From Cherax quadricarinatus (Eukaryota; Arthropoda; Malacostraca; Decapoda; Parastacidae): a DNA stretch of 64,000 bases. Location: assembly GCF_038502225.1 (NCBI RefSeq), contig NC_091292.1, forward strand, positions 51,247,444-51,311,443, given 5' to 3'. Made by a program: the position numbers and the translations under genes. This document shows positions 1-12,508 of this stretch, piece by piece (the first letter of the stretch is position 1; every line of letters begins with the position of its first letter). The notes below the pieces were generated by a model, which worked only from the letters and a program-made list of their open reading frames with translations, was not told the origin of the DNA and searched no databases.

Positions 1-3000
1 CAACAGCACGTCAAGTATTAAAAACCATTTGTCTCCATTCACTCCTATCAAACACGCTCATGCATGCCTGCTGGAAGTCCAAGCCCCTCGCACACAAAAC
101 CTCCTTTACCCCCTCCCTCCAACCTTTCCTAGGCCGACCCCTACCCCGCCTTCCTTCCACTACAGACTGATACACTCTTGAAGTTATTCTGTTTCGCTCT
201 ATTCTCTCCACATGTCCGAACCACCTCAACAACCCCTCCTCAGCCCTCTGGACAACAGTTTTGGTAATCCCGCACCTCCTCCTAACTTCCAAACTACGAA
301 TTCTCTGCATTATATTCACACCACACATTGCCCTCAGACATGACATCTCCACTGCCTCCAGCCTTCTCCTCGCTGCAACATTCATCACCCACGCTTCACA
401 CCCATATAAGAGCGTTGGTAAAACTATGCCTTCATACATTCCCCTCTTTGCCTCAAAGGACAAAGTTCTTTGTCTCCACAGACTCCTAAGTGCACCACTC
501 ACTCTTTTTCCCTCATCAATTCTATGATTCACCTCATCTTTCATAGACCCATCCGCTGACACGTCCACTCCCAAATATCTGAATACGTTCACCTCCTCCA
601 TACTTTCTCCCTCCAATCTGATATTCAATCTTTCATCACCTAATCTTTTTATCCTCATAACCTTACTCTTTCCTGTATTCACCTTTAATTTTCTTCTTTT
701 GCACACCCTACCAAATTCATCCACCAATCTCTGCAGCTTCTCTTCAGAATCTCCCAAGAGCACAGTGTCATCAGCAAAGAGCAACTGTGACAACTCCCAC
801 TTTATGTGTGATTCTTTATCTTTTAACTCCACGCCTCTTGCCAAGACCCTCTCATTTACTTCTCTTACAACCCCATCTATAAATATATTAAACAACTACG
901 GTGACATCACACATCCTTGTCTAAGGCCTACTTTTACTGGGAAAAAATTTCCCTCTTTCCTACATACTCTAACTTGAGCCTCACTATCCTCGTAAAAACT
1001 CTTCACTGCTTTCAGTAACCTACCTCCTACACCATACACTTGCAACATCTGCCACATTGCCCCCCTATCCACCCTGTCATACGCCTTTTCCAAATCCATA
1101 AATGCCACAAAGACCTCTTTAGCCTTATCTAAATACTGTTCACTTATATGTTTCACTGTAAGCACCTGGTCCACATACCCCCTACCTTTCCTAAAGCCTC
1201 CTTGTTCATCTGCTATCCTATTCTCCGTCTTACTCTTAATTCTTTCAATTATAACTCTACCATACACTTTACCAGGTATACTCAACAGACTTATCCCCCT
1301 ATAATTTTTGCACTCTCTTTTATCCCCTTTGCCTTTATACAAAGGAACTATGCATGCTCTCTGCCAATCCCTAGGTACCTTACCCTCTTCCATACATTTA
1401 TTAAATAATTGCACCAACCACTCCAAAACTATATCCCCACCTGCTTTTAACATTTCTATCTTTACCCCATCAATCCCGCCTGCCTTACCCCCTTTCATTT
1501 TACCTACTGCCTCACGAACTTCCCCCACACTCACAACTGGCTCTTCCTCACTCGTACAAGATGTTATTCCTCCTTGCCCTATACACGAAATCACAGCTTC
1601 CCTATCTTCATCAACATTTAACAATTCCTCAAAATATTCCCTCCATCTTCCCAATACCTCTAACTCTCCATTTAATAACTCTCCTCTCCTATTTTTAACT
1701 GACAAATCCATTTGTTCTCTAGGCTTTCTTAACTTGTTAATCTCACTCCAAAACATTTTCTTATTTTCAACAAAATTTGTTGATAACATCTCACCCACTC
1801 TCTCATTTGCTCTCTTTTTACATTGCTTCACCACTCTCTTAACCTCTCTCTTTTTCTCCATATACTCTTCCCTCCTTGCATCACTTCTACTTTGTAAAAA
1901 CTTCTCATATGCTAACTTTTTCTCCCTTACTACTCTCTTTACATCATCATTCCACCAATCGCTCCTCTTCCCTCCTGCACCCACTTTCCTGTAACCACAA
2001 ACTTCTGCTGAACACTCAAACTCTACATTTATAAACCTACCCCATACCTCTTCGACCCCATTGCCTATGCTCTCATTAGCCCATCTATCCTCCAATAGCT
2101 GTTTATATCTTACCCTAACTGCCTCCTCTTTTAGTTTATAAACCTTCACCTCTCTCTTCCCTGATGCTTCTATTCTCCTTGTATCCCATCTACCTTTTAC
2201 TCTCAGTGTAGCTACAACTAGAAAGTGATCTGATATATCTGTGGCCCCTCTATAAACATGTACATCCTGAAGTCTACTTAACAGTCTTTTATCTACCAAT
2301 ACATAATCCAACAAACTACTGTCATTTCGCCCTACATCATATCTTGTATACTTATTTATCCTCTTTTTCTTAAAATATGTATTACCTATAACTAAACCCC
2401 TTTCTATACAAAGTTCAATCAAAGGGCTCCCATTATCATTTACACCTGGCACCCCAAACTTACCTACCACACCCTCTCTAAAAGTTTCTCCTACTTTAGC
2501 ATTCAGGTCCCCTACCACAATTACTCTCTCACTTGGTTCAAAGGCTCCTATACATTCACTTAACATCTCCCAAAATCTCTCTCTCTCCTCTGCATTCCTC
2601 TCTTCTCCAGGTGCATACACGCTTATTATGACCCACTTCTCGCATCCAACCTTTACTTTAATCCACATAATTCTTGAATTTACACATTCATATTCTCTTT
2701 TCTCCTTCCATAACTGATCATTTAACATTACTGCTACCCCTTCCTTTGCTCTAACTCTCTCAGATACTCCAGATTTAATCCCATTTATTTCCCCCCACTG
2801 AAACTCTCCTACCCCCTTCAGCTTTGTTTCGCTTAGGGCCAGGACATCCAACTTCTTTTCATTCATAACATCAGGAATCATCTGTTTCTTGTCATCCGCA
2901 CTACATCCACGCACATTTAAGCATCCCAGTTTTATAAAGTTTTTCTTCTTCTCTTTTTTAGTAAATGTCTACAGGAGAAGGGGTTACTAGCCCATTGCTC

Positions 3001-3341
3001 CCGGCATTTTAGTCACCTCATACGACACGCATGGCTTACGGAGGAAAGATTCTTTTCCACTTCCCCATGGACAATAGAAGAAATAAAGAAGAACAAGAGC
3101 TATTTAGAAAAAGGAGAAAAACCTAGATGTATGTATATATATATATATATGCATGTGCGTGTCTGTGAAGTGTGACCAAAGTGTAAGTAGGAGTAGCAAG
3201 ATATCCCTGTTATCTAGCGTGTTTATGAGACAGAAAAAGACACCAGCAATCCTACCATCATGCAAAACAGTTACAGGTTTCTGTTTCACAGTCATCTGGC
3301 AGGACGGTAGTACTTCCCTGGGTGGTTGCTGTCTACCAACC
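1..3341 (-). mobile_element. RTE-like LINE, copy 1 (3' end outside window)
   Basis: This reverse-strand non-LTR retrotransposon is nearly identical to the complete copy at 41210-44810. Its 5' end lies at about 3341, where similarity to that copy stops after the shared motif GTCTACCAACCTA. The 3' UTR runs off the left window edge. It holds one endonuclease-reverse transcriptase frame (11-2914) broken by a single stop. It abuts an old LTR end at 3345, so it probably inserted into or beside that LTR. Both full copies share a roughly 400-bp 5' leader with a short TA microsatellite (3131-3150). Confidence 0.9.
11..2914 (-). pseudogene. LINE endonuclease-reverse transcriptase, one nonsense mutation
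   Basis: The product would nick target DNA and reverse-transcribe its own RNA. Read from 2914 downward, an APE-type endonuclease comes first (SETKLKG near residue 29, VVGDLNAK, and SDHF near 230). A reverse transcriptase follows, with MDLEKAYDRV near 607, GLRQGCVMSP near 665 and the catalytic FADD near 713. A C-terminal tail contains RWFGHVERIERNR. The frame is interrupted by TAG at 896-898, where the intact copy at 41470-44376 has tryptophan. Otherwise it is open to the TGA at 11-13. A single EN-RT frame of about 970 codons without a separate ORF1 fits the RTE group. No in-frame ATG precedes the endonuclease: the first methionine falls inside the domain and the frame is open back to about 2975. 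Confidence 0.88.
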
Positions 3342-3344
3342 TAT

Positions 3345-3558
3345 CTATATAAAAATTATCATTTTTATATTTTATTTTTCATTTTTCTTTCAAATAGGAT
3401 TAATTCTCATGTTTAACTGTTTTAAAAATTTTCCACATAAATTCTTACAATAAAGTGTTTATATTTGCATGTTATTGTTATTTTTCTGTTACTTTTCCTA
3501 AGGAGGAGCCAGCCTTGTTAATACTTCCATAAGATCTTACAGGGATGAGTATGCCTTT
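3345..3558 (+). repeat. Old 3' end of a related LTR
   Basis: The AT-rich stretch, the AATAAAGTGTTTAT signal and the block GAGGAGCCAGCCTTG...ACAGGG.TGAGTA match in order the last 210 bp of the LTRs at 27084-28162 and 33401-34481. It is clearly more diverged than those two are from each other. Its 5' side is cut by LINE copy 1 and its last bases are replaced by a TA run and a MITE end. It is an older relative of the 27-34 kb element. Confidence 0.72.
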
Positions 3559-3662
3559 ATATATATATAAGATATTGTGCCGAATAGTTAAAACTGGTCA
3601 ATTAGCAAGAACTCATTTAAAATTAAGTCCTTTCTATAAATTTTCTCTTATACGTTCAAAGA
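3559..3662 (+). mobile_element. MITE fragment (TGCCGAATAG end)
   Basis: A TA microsatellite is followed by TGCCGAATAG (3578-3587) and about 80 bp matching the left part of the element at 10954-11275. Only the left end is kept. Confidence 0.6.
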
Positions 3663-5357
3663 TATGAACTTAGAAGCACTCTTCCTCCATGGCTCAAGGG
3701 TCTCTGAGCCTATTGGAACGAATATATGATGCTGAGCAAGTTCACCGCATTTTCTAAACTTTTGGGACTCCCTTAAGCTGGGAGCTTCCCCTTCTTCCTC
3801 CATGGTGTATATGAGTAAGGTATAAGACAGTGTAGATGCATGTGTATAGTCCCACACCATCTGCTTGCCGTCTGTCCAGGCTTGAAGGGTGTTATCTGGT
3901 CGCTTTTAGTTACGATCCAATCTGCATAGTTGGGGTGGCTCCCTTATTGCTGGGCATTCAGCTGTTGCGAGACTTCTCTTGATGATATTAACCTTTTCAT
4001 GCCTTGCAATTTTTCCCTTGGATCTACGGCACACTAGGCCATGGTACCCTAATCGGTCTGCTGATTCACTGTCGCAAATACACCTGTGTTCAGCGAGAAT
4101 AGGGGGCGACAAGAAAAAGGGGATCACCAATGTGGATGGCCTGTGGATCAAGGCGTGTGTCAAGGGAGGAGTTGGAAACAGCCAACAGAAAGTCCCCTGA
4201 ATGATGTGCTCTCACTGCCAGGAGGCGGGCTATATCCTTCCCAGACACACTCTGAAGCTATATTCTCCACTACTGGACCGTCCCAGTGTGACTATATGTA
4301 GTTGTTGGAGGAGCAGATCTGGTTTCAGAGCCCATTAGATTATCCCAGAGTGTGACTCCATCAACGAACTTTTGGTCATGGATTCCAACTTTGTCCCAAA
4401 GATGGTCAGGGAGAATCGCTGCTACAAGTCTACTGGATGCAACACATGAGGACAGGAAAACAGGTAGCGCATTCTGTGATGCCCTGCGGATACCAATGCT
4501 TCCCAGTCTGACATTAAGTGTAGCTTGGTCCCACTGCCCATCTTCCAAAATAAGGTTGAGCACTTTCGTAAAAAATATCCCCCGGGATACTGTCGTATTC
4601 ATGCAGCATAGGGTTATTTGTATGAGGGCGAACATATTAGGAAATATGTTAACCTGGATGGACTCAAGCACTTTGTGAGAAGGTACAAGGCATCATGGGT
4701 GTCAAGACTGCCTATTCATTGTTCCATCCTCCTCAACTCATCCAGTTTCTTCCTGAGAATTGTGTCAATGGCATCACTTATGAGAGGTGCTCCAAACAAG
4801 ACGCTATTTTTGAAGGAAATGACTGATGCTCCTGGTAGTTTTGATCTCACTACATCAATCACTTGTTGACTGACCGAGATGATTTCACATCTGGGTGGAC
4901 TGAGAATGAGTCCCATTTCCTGTCCTCGTGTCAACACCTGTGTAAGATAATGAAGAAGGGACTCCTTTGTACCCTTCAGTCTGCCATCATCCAGAAACCA
5001 GACGTTTAGCTCACTGGTCAGCCTGACCGTGATTTCCCTAACCGTAATATAGAAGAGAAATAGTGCAAGAGGATCCCTTTGCTGGACACTCTCTGATGAC
5101 GTAATTTCATGCTCTCCAAATAGGAGCGTTAATTCCTTTCTATATCCAGCTGAAACAAAAGGGAAGAGACCAGGGAAATGTTCTTGTACAGCTGCTAATA
5201 CCACGTCTCTTTTCAGGAGATTACGTGAAATCTTGAAATGTAATTTTACCACTACATTGTCTTTAGGCAGGTTGTTAATATATGCCCTTGTTAAACGAAC
5301 CGCTGCTTCGCTTCCTTGGGGGACCCTAAAGCCAAGTTGGTTTGGTTGAAGCATCAT
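3648..5357 (-). pseudogene. Decayed LINE RT with CCHC and restriction-like endonuclease motifs
   Basis: Three reverse-strand blocks form one broken polyprotein. Block 5357-4716 is a reverse transcriptase with VQQRDPLA (family form usually GVQQGDPLG) and FLDDG in place of the usual F/YADD. The first catalytic aspartate region reads KLHFKI, so that Asp is lost. Block 4671-4270 is a linker or thumb. Block 4163-3648 carries a C-x-C...H-x3-C knuckle followed by KRPDNTL and VWDYT, which resembles the CCHC plus RPD...D motif of restriction-like endonuclease LINEs such as R2 and NeSL. A TAA at 3906-3908 lies within this last block. The blocks are in different frames, so at least two frameshifts separate them. 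The 5' part is missing beyond about 5400. The exact clade is not settled. Confidence 0.7.
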
Positions 5358-5468
5358 GGCCGCCTCTATGTGAATTCTTCAGACAGCAGTTTTGGAAACG
5401 AAGCGGTGAAAAATGTTGCTCACAGCAATTGGCCTAATTTCTCCATCCTTCTTTTTAAGGGCAGAAAG

Positions 5469-5469
5469 T

Positions 5470-5526
<57 letters not shown>
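5469..5526 (+). repeat. (GT)n microsatellite
   Basis: An uninterrupted GT run of about 58 bp. Confidence 0.98.
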
Positions 5527-5528
<2 letters not shown>

Positions 5529-6289
5529 AATAAGAGTGGATGCAATTGTTTCAGTGACTTAGTCTATTCTCCATTTCAGCGGGTGACTGCAAGTATTAAC
5601 ATGGGTGAAGATCGCATTTTACTCCAAACTGTCCTGATAGATTACTAATGGTGGGCAGTTCTAGCTTCAAGTGATTCATCTGATTGTCCTACATATAAGA
5701 GGAAAAACCTGTCACGTTGGTCGGTGGACTTAGTAAACCTTGGTTTCACTATCCCAGTATTAAATATTTTCTTAACTGCCCTTAACACCAAGACAACAAA
5801 ATTTCTTGGGATATCTCAGCTTTGACCTAATGTTGAATACCTTACCAATTTCATCCTCTATATATTAGGAGTTGCAAATAAGTAAAGCTCTCAGAAATAT
5901 TTTGATGATGTACTCCTTGCAACCCTAGTTCCCTGAGTATGAGTGGAATAATACTGAATGAACGACGACACATTAGGTGACTTCCTATACACAGTAAATT
6001 TAAATTTAATCTCCTGTCGTCACGCTGGACTAAAACATCTAAAAATTATCGAGTAGAGGTAAGAATCATTACGATTGTCATCCCTCTCACTGACTTAATG
6101 TTAATAGAAGAGGAACTAGTAAATTTCTGTGTCCTGCCCCACGAATATTATCACCGAACATTTTCCTAAATTACGTTTTGTTTACACTCCCTGTTTCTTT
6201 TCAGTATCATAATATGTTGTTTATTAGTAATGAGAATTATAATTCTGTAGAAGTAGACAATGAAGGAACTTTGGGCAACTGTGACAATA
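5527..6289. other. No gene seen
   Basis: Unique-looking AT-rich sequence. No convincing reading frame, repeat or RNA motif was found. Confidence 0.5.
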
Positions 6290-6760
6290 CTACTTATAAT
6301 GTTACTATAACAACTATTACTACTCATTCCACTACTACTATTGCTGTTACTACTACAATTACCACTACTATTACTACAACTACTACAGCTGCTACGACTA
6401 CTACCACCCCTAGTACAACTACTGCTACTACTAAATCTAATACTAAATTTAATACAACTTCTTTCATTCCCATAAATTATTTTACTACTTATACACACTG
6501 AGTATTTTATTCTACTATTTGTACTGCTAGCACTACCACTACTACTACTACCACCACCACCATTTCTACTAGTTGTACTACCACTACCTCATTGTTACTA
6601 CCGCCACTGCTGCTACCTCCATTAATATTACTACTATTACTACTTTCTACTACTACTACTACTGCTACTTTCACCGTCGCTAATTCTATGAGCACCTCAG
6701 TCACTACTATTACTACTACTTATACTACCGCTTTTTACTACTACTACTACTATTGCATTT
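6290..6760 (+). repeat. Imperfect (ACT/ACC)n trinucleotide tract
   Basis: About 470 bp of degenerate ACT, ACC and GCT triplets. This simple repeat makes Thr-rich and Ser-rich apparent frames on either strand, which are not taken as genes. Confidence 0.9.
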
Positions 6761-6770
6761 CTCGCCTCAG

Positions 6771-6815
6771 TTGTGACGTGACGATGGTCCAAAACGCACC
6801 GAAACGTCATCATGA
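6771..6815 (+). ncRNA. Hammerhead-like motif, class 2 (GTC cleavage triplet)
   Basis: GTGACGA (core CTGAYGA with its first base changed), a helix II of GGT/ACC around TCCAAAACGC, then GAAACGTC. Bases 6771-6776 can pair with 6810-6815 as helix I (two G-T wobbles). The NUH site would be GTC at 6806-6808. The core C-to-G change probably weakens or abolishes activity. Confidence 0.4.
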
Positions 6816-6829
6816 AGTTCCTTAAAGTG

Positions 6830-8505
<1,676 letters not shown>

Positions 8506-9262
8506 ACTCACCTAGTTGAGGTTGCGGGGGTCGAGTCCGAGCTCCTGGCCCCGCCTCTTCACTGATCGCTACTAGGTCACTCTCTCTGTCTCAGTAGTAG
8601 TACCAGTTCCTAGTAACCAGTTACCAGTAACCAGTGTACCAGTAGATGACTCACTACCAACCGTCTATGTGTGAATCACTGTCTGTATTCATATTGTTGC
8701 TGACCACAGCAGTATTCAAACACCCCCCTCACATATGGGTACTGGGGTTAGTTAGTCTTACGAGTGAGAGCAAGGAGGCAGGTCGCGGCTGTTTGGCGTT
8801 TCACATACTTTCAGTTCCAATATACGTACTTCACCAGTTACCAGTAACCAGTGTACCAGTAGATGACTCACTACCAACCGTCTCTGCGTGAATCACTGTC
8901 TGTATTCATATTGTTGCTGACCACAGCAGTATTCAAACACCCCCCTCACATATGGGTACTGGGGTTAGTTAGTCTTACGAGTGAGAGCAAGGAGGCAGGT
9001 CGCGGCTGTTTGGCGTTTCACATACTTTCAGTTCCAATATACGTACTTCCAGCCTACGTGAGTATTTTTACCCAATCCACGTGTTCGAACCACACATGAT
9101 ATCTGAACCGTGAGCTTTATCATACCTCTGCTTAAAGCTATGTATGGATCCTGCCTCCACTACATCGCTTCCCAAACTATTCCACTTACTGACTACTCTG
9201 TGGCTGAAGAAATACTTCCTAACATCCCTGTGATTCATCTGTGTATTCAACTTCCAACTGTG
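8506..9262 (-). mobile_element. 3' end of a CR1/Jockey-like LINE
   Basis: GTACTCACCTAGTTG and the following bases match the 3' end of the LINE at 56893-59229. Positions 9068-9262 encode on the reverse strand the RT C-terminus (MNHRDVRKYFFSHRV, KWNSLGSDVVEAGS), also present in that copy. Between them sits a 217-bp tandem duplication absent from the other copy. The 5' end is cut at the next GT microsatellite. Confidence 0.75.
8617..9050. repeat. 217-bp tandem duplication (2 copies)
   Basis: Copies 8617-8833 and 8834-9050 differ at only a few bases (for example CTATGTGTG against CTCTGCGTG). Each starts with short CCAGTTACCAGTAACCAGTG motifs. Confidence 0.93.
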
Positions 9263-9400
<138 letters not shown>

Positions 9401-9439
9401 GGCTAGTGCAAGTATGAGTAGTAAGGGGGGGTTGAAGAG

Positions 9440-10330
9440 GGATGGAATAGTTTTAAAAATGCAGTGTTAGAATGTGGGGCAGAAGTTTGTGGTTATAGGA
9501 GGGTGGGTGCAGGAGGAAAGAGGAGTGGTTGGTGGAATGATGAAGTAAAGGGTGTGATAAAAGAGAAAAAGGTAGCTTATGAGAGGTTTTTACAAAGCAG
9601 AAGTGATGTAAGAAGGGTAGAGTATATGGAGTGTAAAAGAAAGGTGAAGAGAGTGGTGAGAGAGTGCAAAAGAAGAGCAGATGATAGAGTGAGAGAGGCA
9701 CTCTCAAAATTTTTTGGGAAGAATAAGAAAAATTTGGGAGTGAGAAACAGGCTAAGAAAGCCTAGGGAACGAATGGAGATATTGGATAGATTGCAGGAAT
9801 ATTCTGAGGAACTTTTAAATGTCGCTGAAGAAAGGGAGGCATTAATTTTCCAGCACTAGCCAGGGAAGTATAACATGTTTTAGGAGTGAAGAGCAGGATG
9901 TGAGTGTGGGGGAAGGTGCGTGAGGCATTACGTAGAATGAAAGGGGGTAAAGCAGTTGTAACTGATGGGATCATGACAGAAATGTTAAAAGTAGGGGGGG
10001 ATATAGTGTTGGAGTGAGTGGTATTTTTGTTTAATAAATGTATGAAAGAAGGGAAGGTACCTATGGATTGGCAGAGAGCGTGTATTTCATCTGCAATCCT
10101 GCTCTCTGTCTTACCTCTAATTCTTTCAATAATAACCCTACCGTATACTTTACCTGGTATACTCAATAAATTTATTCCCCTATAATTTTTACAAACTTTT
10201 TGTCCCCCTTTCTAGTTATGAAGGAACTACACATGCTCTCTGCCAGTCCCTGGGTACCTTCCCTCCTTTCAAACATTTACGGAACGAAAGTACCAACCAC
10301 TCCAACACTATATCTCCCTCCCACTTGGCT
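9440..10330. mobile_element. RTE-like LINE fragment with internal inversion
   Basis: Forward-strand 9440-10085 matches the middle of the RTE-like LINE (WWNDEVK..., KRKVKRVVRECKRRA, then EGKVPMDWQRAC). At about 10083 the orientation flips: 10330 to 10083, read on the reverse strand, covers GDIVLEW-like through SIPGKVYGRVIIERIRGKTE. The two pieces meet head-on and overlap in element coordinates around DWQRAC. This resembles LINE 5' inversions made by twin priming. Stops and shifts make it non-functional. Confidence 0.8.
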
Positions 10331-10535
10331 CTATGCAGGCCAGGACTGACTTGATGCCATGGCTCCCAGCCTTACAATACATCGTGACACCCGTACTTCC
10401 TTGGCGGTGTGAGGGACCACCAGACACTAACAAAGTAATGCCAGTTAGCAAGGTTGTTACAGTGAAGCGCCTGTCACTAAAAATAAACATCCTACCTATA
10501 AGTGCGGATAATAATATAACGCCGAACAGCTTCAT
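10308..10535 (-). CDS. Possible first exon of a small secreted protein (weak)
   Basis: Starting at 10535 in an AAAATGA context, the frame begins MKLFGVILLSALIG, a plausible signal peptide, and stays open for 75 codons into the edge of the neighbouring LINE fragment. A donor-like G|GTAGGA follows the signal-like segment, so the coding part could end there as a short exon. I recognise no family in the remaining residues. It may equally be a chance frame in degraded repeat DNA. Confidence 0.2.
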   Translation of the reverse strand: MKLFGVILLSALIGRMFIFSDRRFTVTTLLTGITLLVSGGPSHRQGSTGVTMYCKAGSHGIKSVLACIEPSGREI

Positions 10536-10716
10536 TTTAACTATCTAATGAAGATCTTCGCAGTGTTGTTCATGGTTACAATAATATAAAATACTGCTCG
10601 TGGAGGCTAGCACACCAAACGGGGAGAAGAATGAAATTAGTTCAGAGGCACCCACACCACCGTATGTCCTCGGATTATGGTAAAACTCCTAGCTCTGCTG
10701 GGTGCATGATTCTAGT

Positions 10717-10852
10717 AGGATTTGGTGGTCCAGTGTGTTAGAGCATCATGCGGTTTTCGCTCACCATGAGGCAGGCAAAACAACATGGGTTCTAGTCCTT
10801 GTCTCGCCGCAGTGTTGTTATTGATCAATACCACTTGTTCGTGGTTACAGTA
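10717..10852 (+). mobile_element. tRNA-derived SINE head
   Basis: TGGTCCAGTGTG resembles a Pol III A box and GGTTCTAGTCC matches the B box consensus at tRNA-like spacing. The tail (CGCAGTGTTGTT...GGTTACAGTAATATAA) recurs in shorter form at 10559-10590, implying a second copy of the tail. Confidence 0.55.
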
Positions 10853-10944
<92 letters not shown>

Positions 10945-10949
10945 TATAT
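10853..10949 (+). repeat. (TA)n microsatellite
   Basis: About 95 bp of TA ending at the MITE terminus. Confidence 0.97.
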
Positions 10950-10953
10950 GTCG

Positions 10954-11275
10954 TGCCGAATAGATAAAACTGGTCAATTAGCAAAAACTCATTTAAAATT
11001 AAGTTCTTTCTAAAATTTTCTCTTATACATTTAAAGATTTATTTTTTCATTTATGGTAATATAAAAATTAATGATTTTGTTTCAAAAGAACCTAAGGAAA
11101 CTTACCCTACCTTATTATAACAAGTGCAATTTAATTTAGTTTAATTCAACTAAACATATTTTATGTAAATTTACAATAGTTTAATAATTAAGAAACACAA
11201 TGAAATATATTTTTTTCGCAGAATGATTTTTGCGAAATTAACGCATACACAAATTTTTGCTCGCCCTATTCGGCA
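10954..11275. mobile_element. MITE with 10-bp terminal inverted repeats
   Basis: TGCCGAATAG at 10954-10963 and CTATTCGGCA at 11266-11275 are perfect reverse complements around AT-rich, non-coding sequence. The left end sits in a TA tract here and also in the copy at 3559, which suggests TA-rich target preference. Homology may continue to about 11340. No transposase is encoded. Confidence 0.6.
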
Positions 11276-11340
11276 AGAAGTGCATTGCCATTTAAGCAAA
11301 AATCGCAAGTTTTACCTACAAAATAACGCATTTTGCCATT

Positions 11341-11970
11341 AATGCAGTGCTTTTCCTAGATGTTGGGCGTGTGGACTTTGTCCCCATCTAGCAGGGCCCG
11401 CCTCTTGCTGCTGTTCCTGCTCTCCAGCCCTGGTTCCTTCTTTTCTTAAGCTAAAACGTCCTTCTGAGTGGTTGACACGAGGATTGAGCTAGCGGCGAAA
11501 CTGAACAACCATTAAGCTGGTCCATCTGCCACTAAGCTAGCCCAAATGTCAGCAAGCCGGTGTCATCTACAAGCCTATGTTGCTTTTATGCCCCATGTCT
11601 GCTAGGTATTCGCCTACCTCAGCTTTAGTTTCTAGTCAGGCAAGCCGTTTTCAACTCAGTACTAAAACACCGGCTTCTTAAGCTAGTGCAGCTGCGTACA
11701 CTTTTGCCTGATACCTGCTGCAAGCCACATGCTTCGTCTGTCACCCATGCAGTGGTAAGCTACTCAGGTCTCCTGTGGCATCCCTTGTACCAATAGCCCC
11801 GTTAAGCCAGCTCCAACAGAGGCAGTTGTTACCATGGCGGCCACATGACTACCTCCACATTGTGATGAATGGTTTGAAAAACCGACAAGTTGAAGATTGA
11901 TGGACTGAACACATCGACTCCAGGCTGAGGGACTGATTACCTCATACTCCCCCTCTCCTTACGCCTTCCT
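11341..11970. other. No gene; leader of a hammerhead repeat near the end
   Basis: CT-rich sequence with no coding frame. From about 11870 it has GAATGGTTTGAAAAACCGACAAGTTG and GAGGGACTGATTACCTCA, which also occur in the hammerhead units at 14.7 and 56.5 kb. Confidence 0.55.
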
Positions 11971-12023
11971 CTTTGTATTGGACTGATGAAGCCACTGTGT
12001 GGCGAAACGTTTCCTGAATAAAG
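11971..12023 (+). ncRNA. Hammerhead ribozyme motif, type I
   Basis: Core CTGATGA at 11983-11989, helix II GCCAC-TGT-GTGGC and GAAAC at 12004-12008 followed by GTT as the NUH site. Helix I can form from GGA with TCC plus CTTTGT (11971-11976) with ATAAAG (12018-12023), separated by an internal loop. Helix III is only AC/GT, as in minimal hammerheads of retrozymes and Penelope-like elements, which usually cleave as dimers. All core bases are consensus. Confidence 0.75.
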
Positions 12024-12508
12024 ATTCCCATATGCTGCATAAGTGTCTCAATCTTCTACCTCCACATTCCTTGCCCATCGTTTCTTTGTGTACCAAATTG
12101 AGGTGTTGAATATTTGAGAGACGGACAAGGTGAAAACCAATTCGATATCCAGGTCAACGTTTTCCTGGTGATATCATAGTTCATCGAAAAGATACTCTGC
12201 CCCTCCTGCGCACTCTTTAATGTTGTCTTATTGGTTTGTTCCGCAGATGCCGCCGCCATGACAGTAGCAAGCAGCCTCGTCGTATGAATATTCTGTCCTT
12301 CGCTTCTCTTGTCTTGCATCTTCATTAGTAGAATAAGCAGCTTAATTTCTTTGGTTCAATACATCTATTTCAGCTGTATTTCTGTTTGTCTTCAGTACTA
12401 TGCTTCGCTGTGAGCTATTGCTGTTCCTCATTTACTGTGCTCTGTTACATGTGTAATTTCACAGTGGTGTGTTACTTAGTGTCCATACTACCTCAGAAAA
12501 GTATTATG

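Noticed and set aside
1308..1994. Forward-strand frames opposite the LINEs (also 42770-43456)
   Set aside because: Antisense shadows of the reverse-strand EN-RT frame with no independent support.
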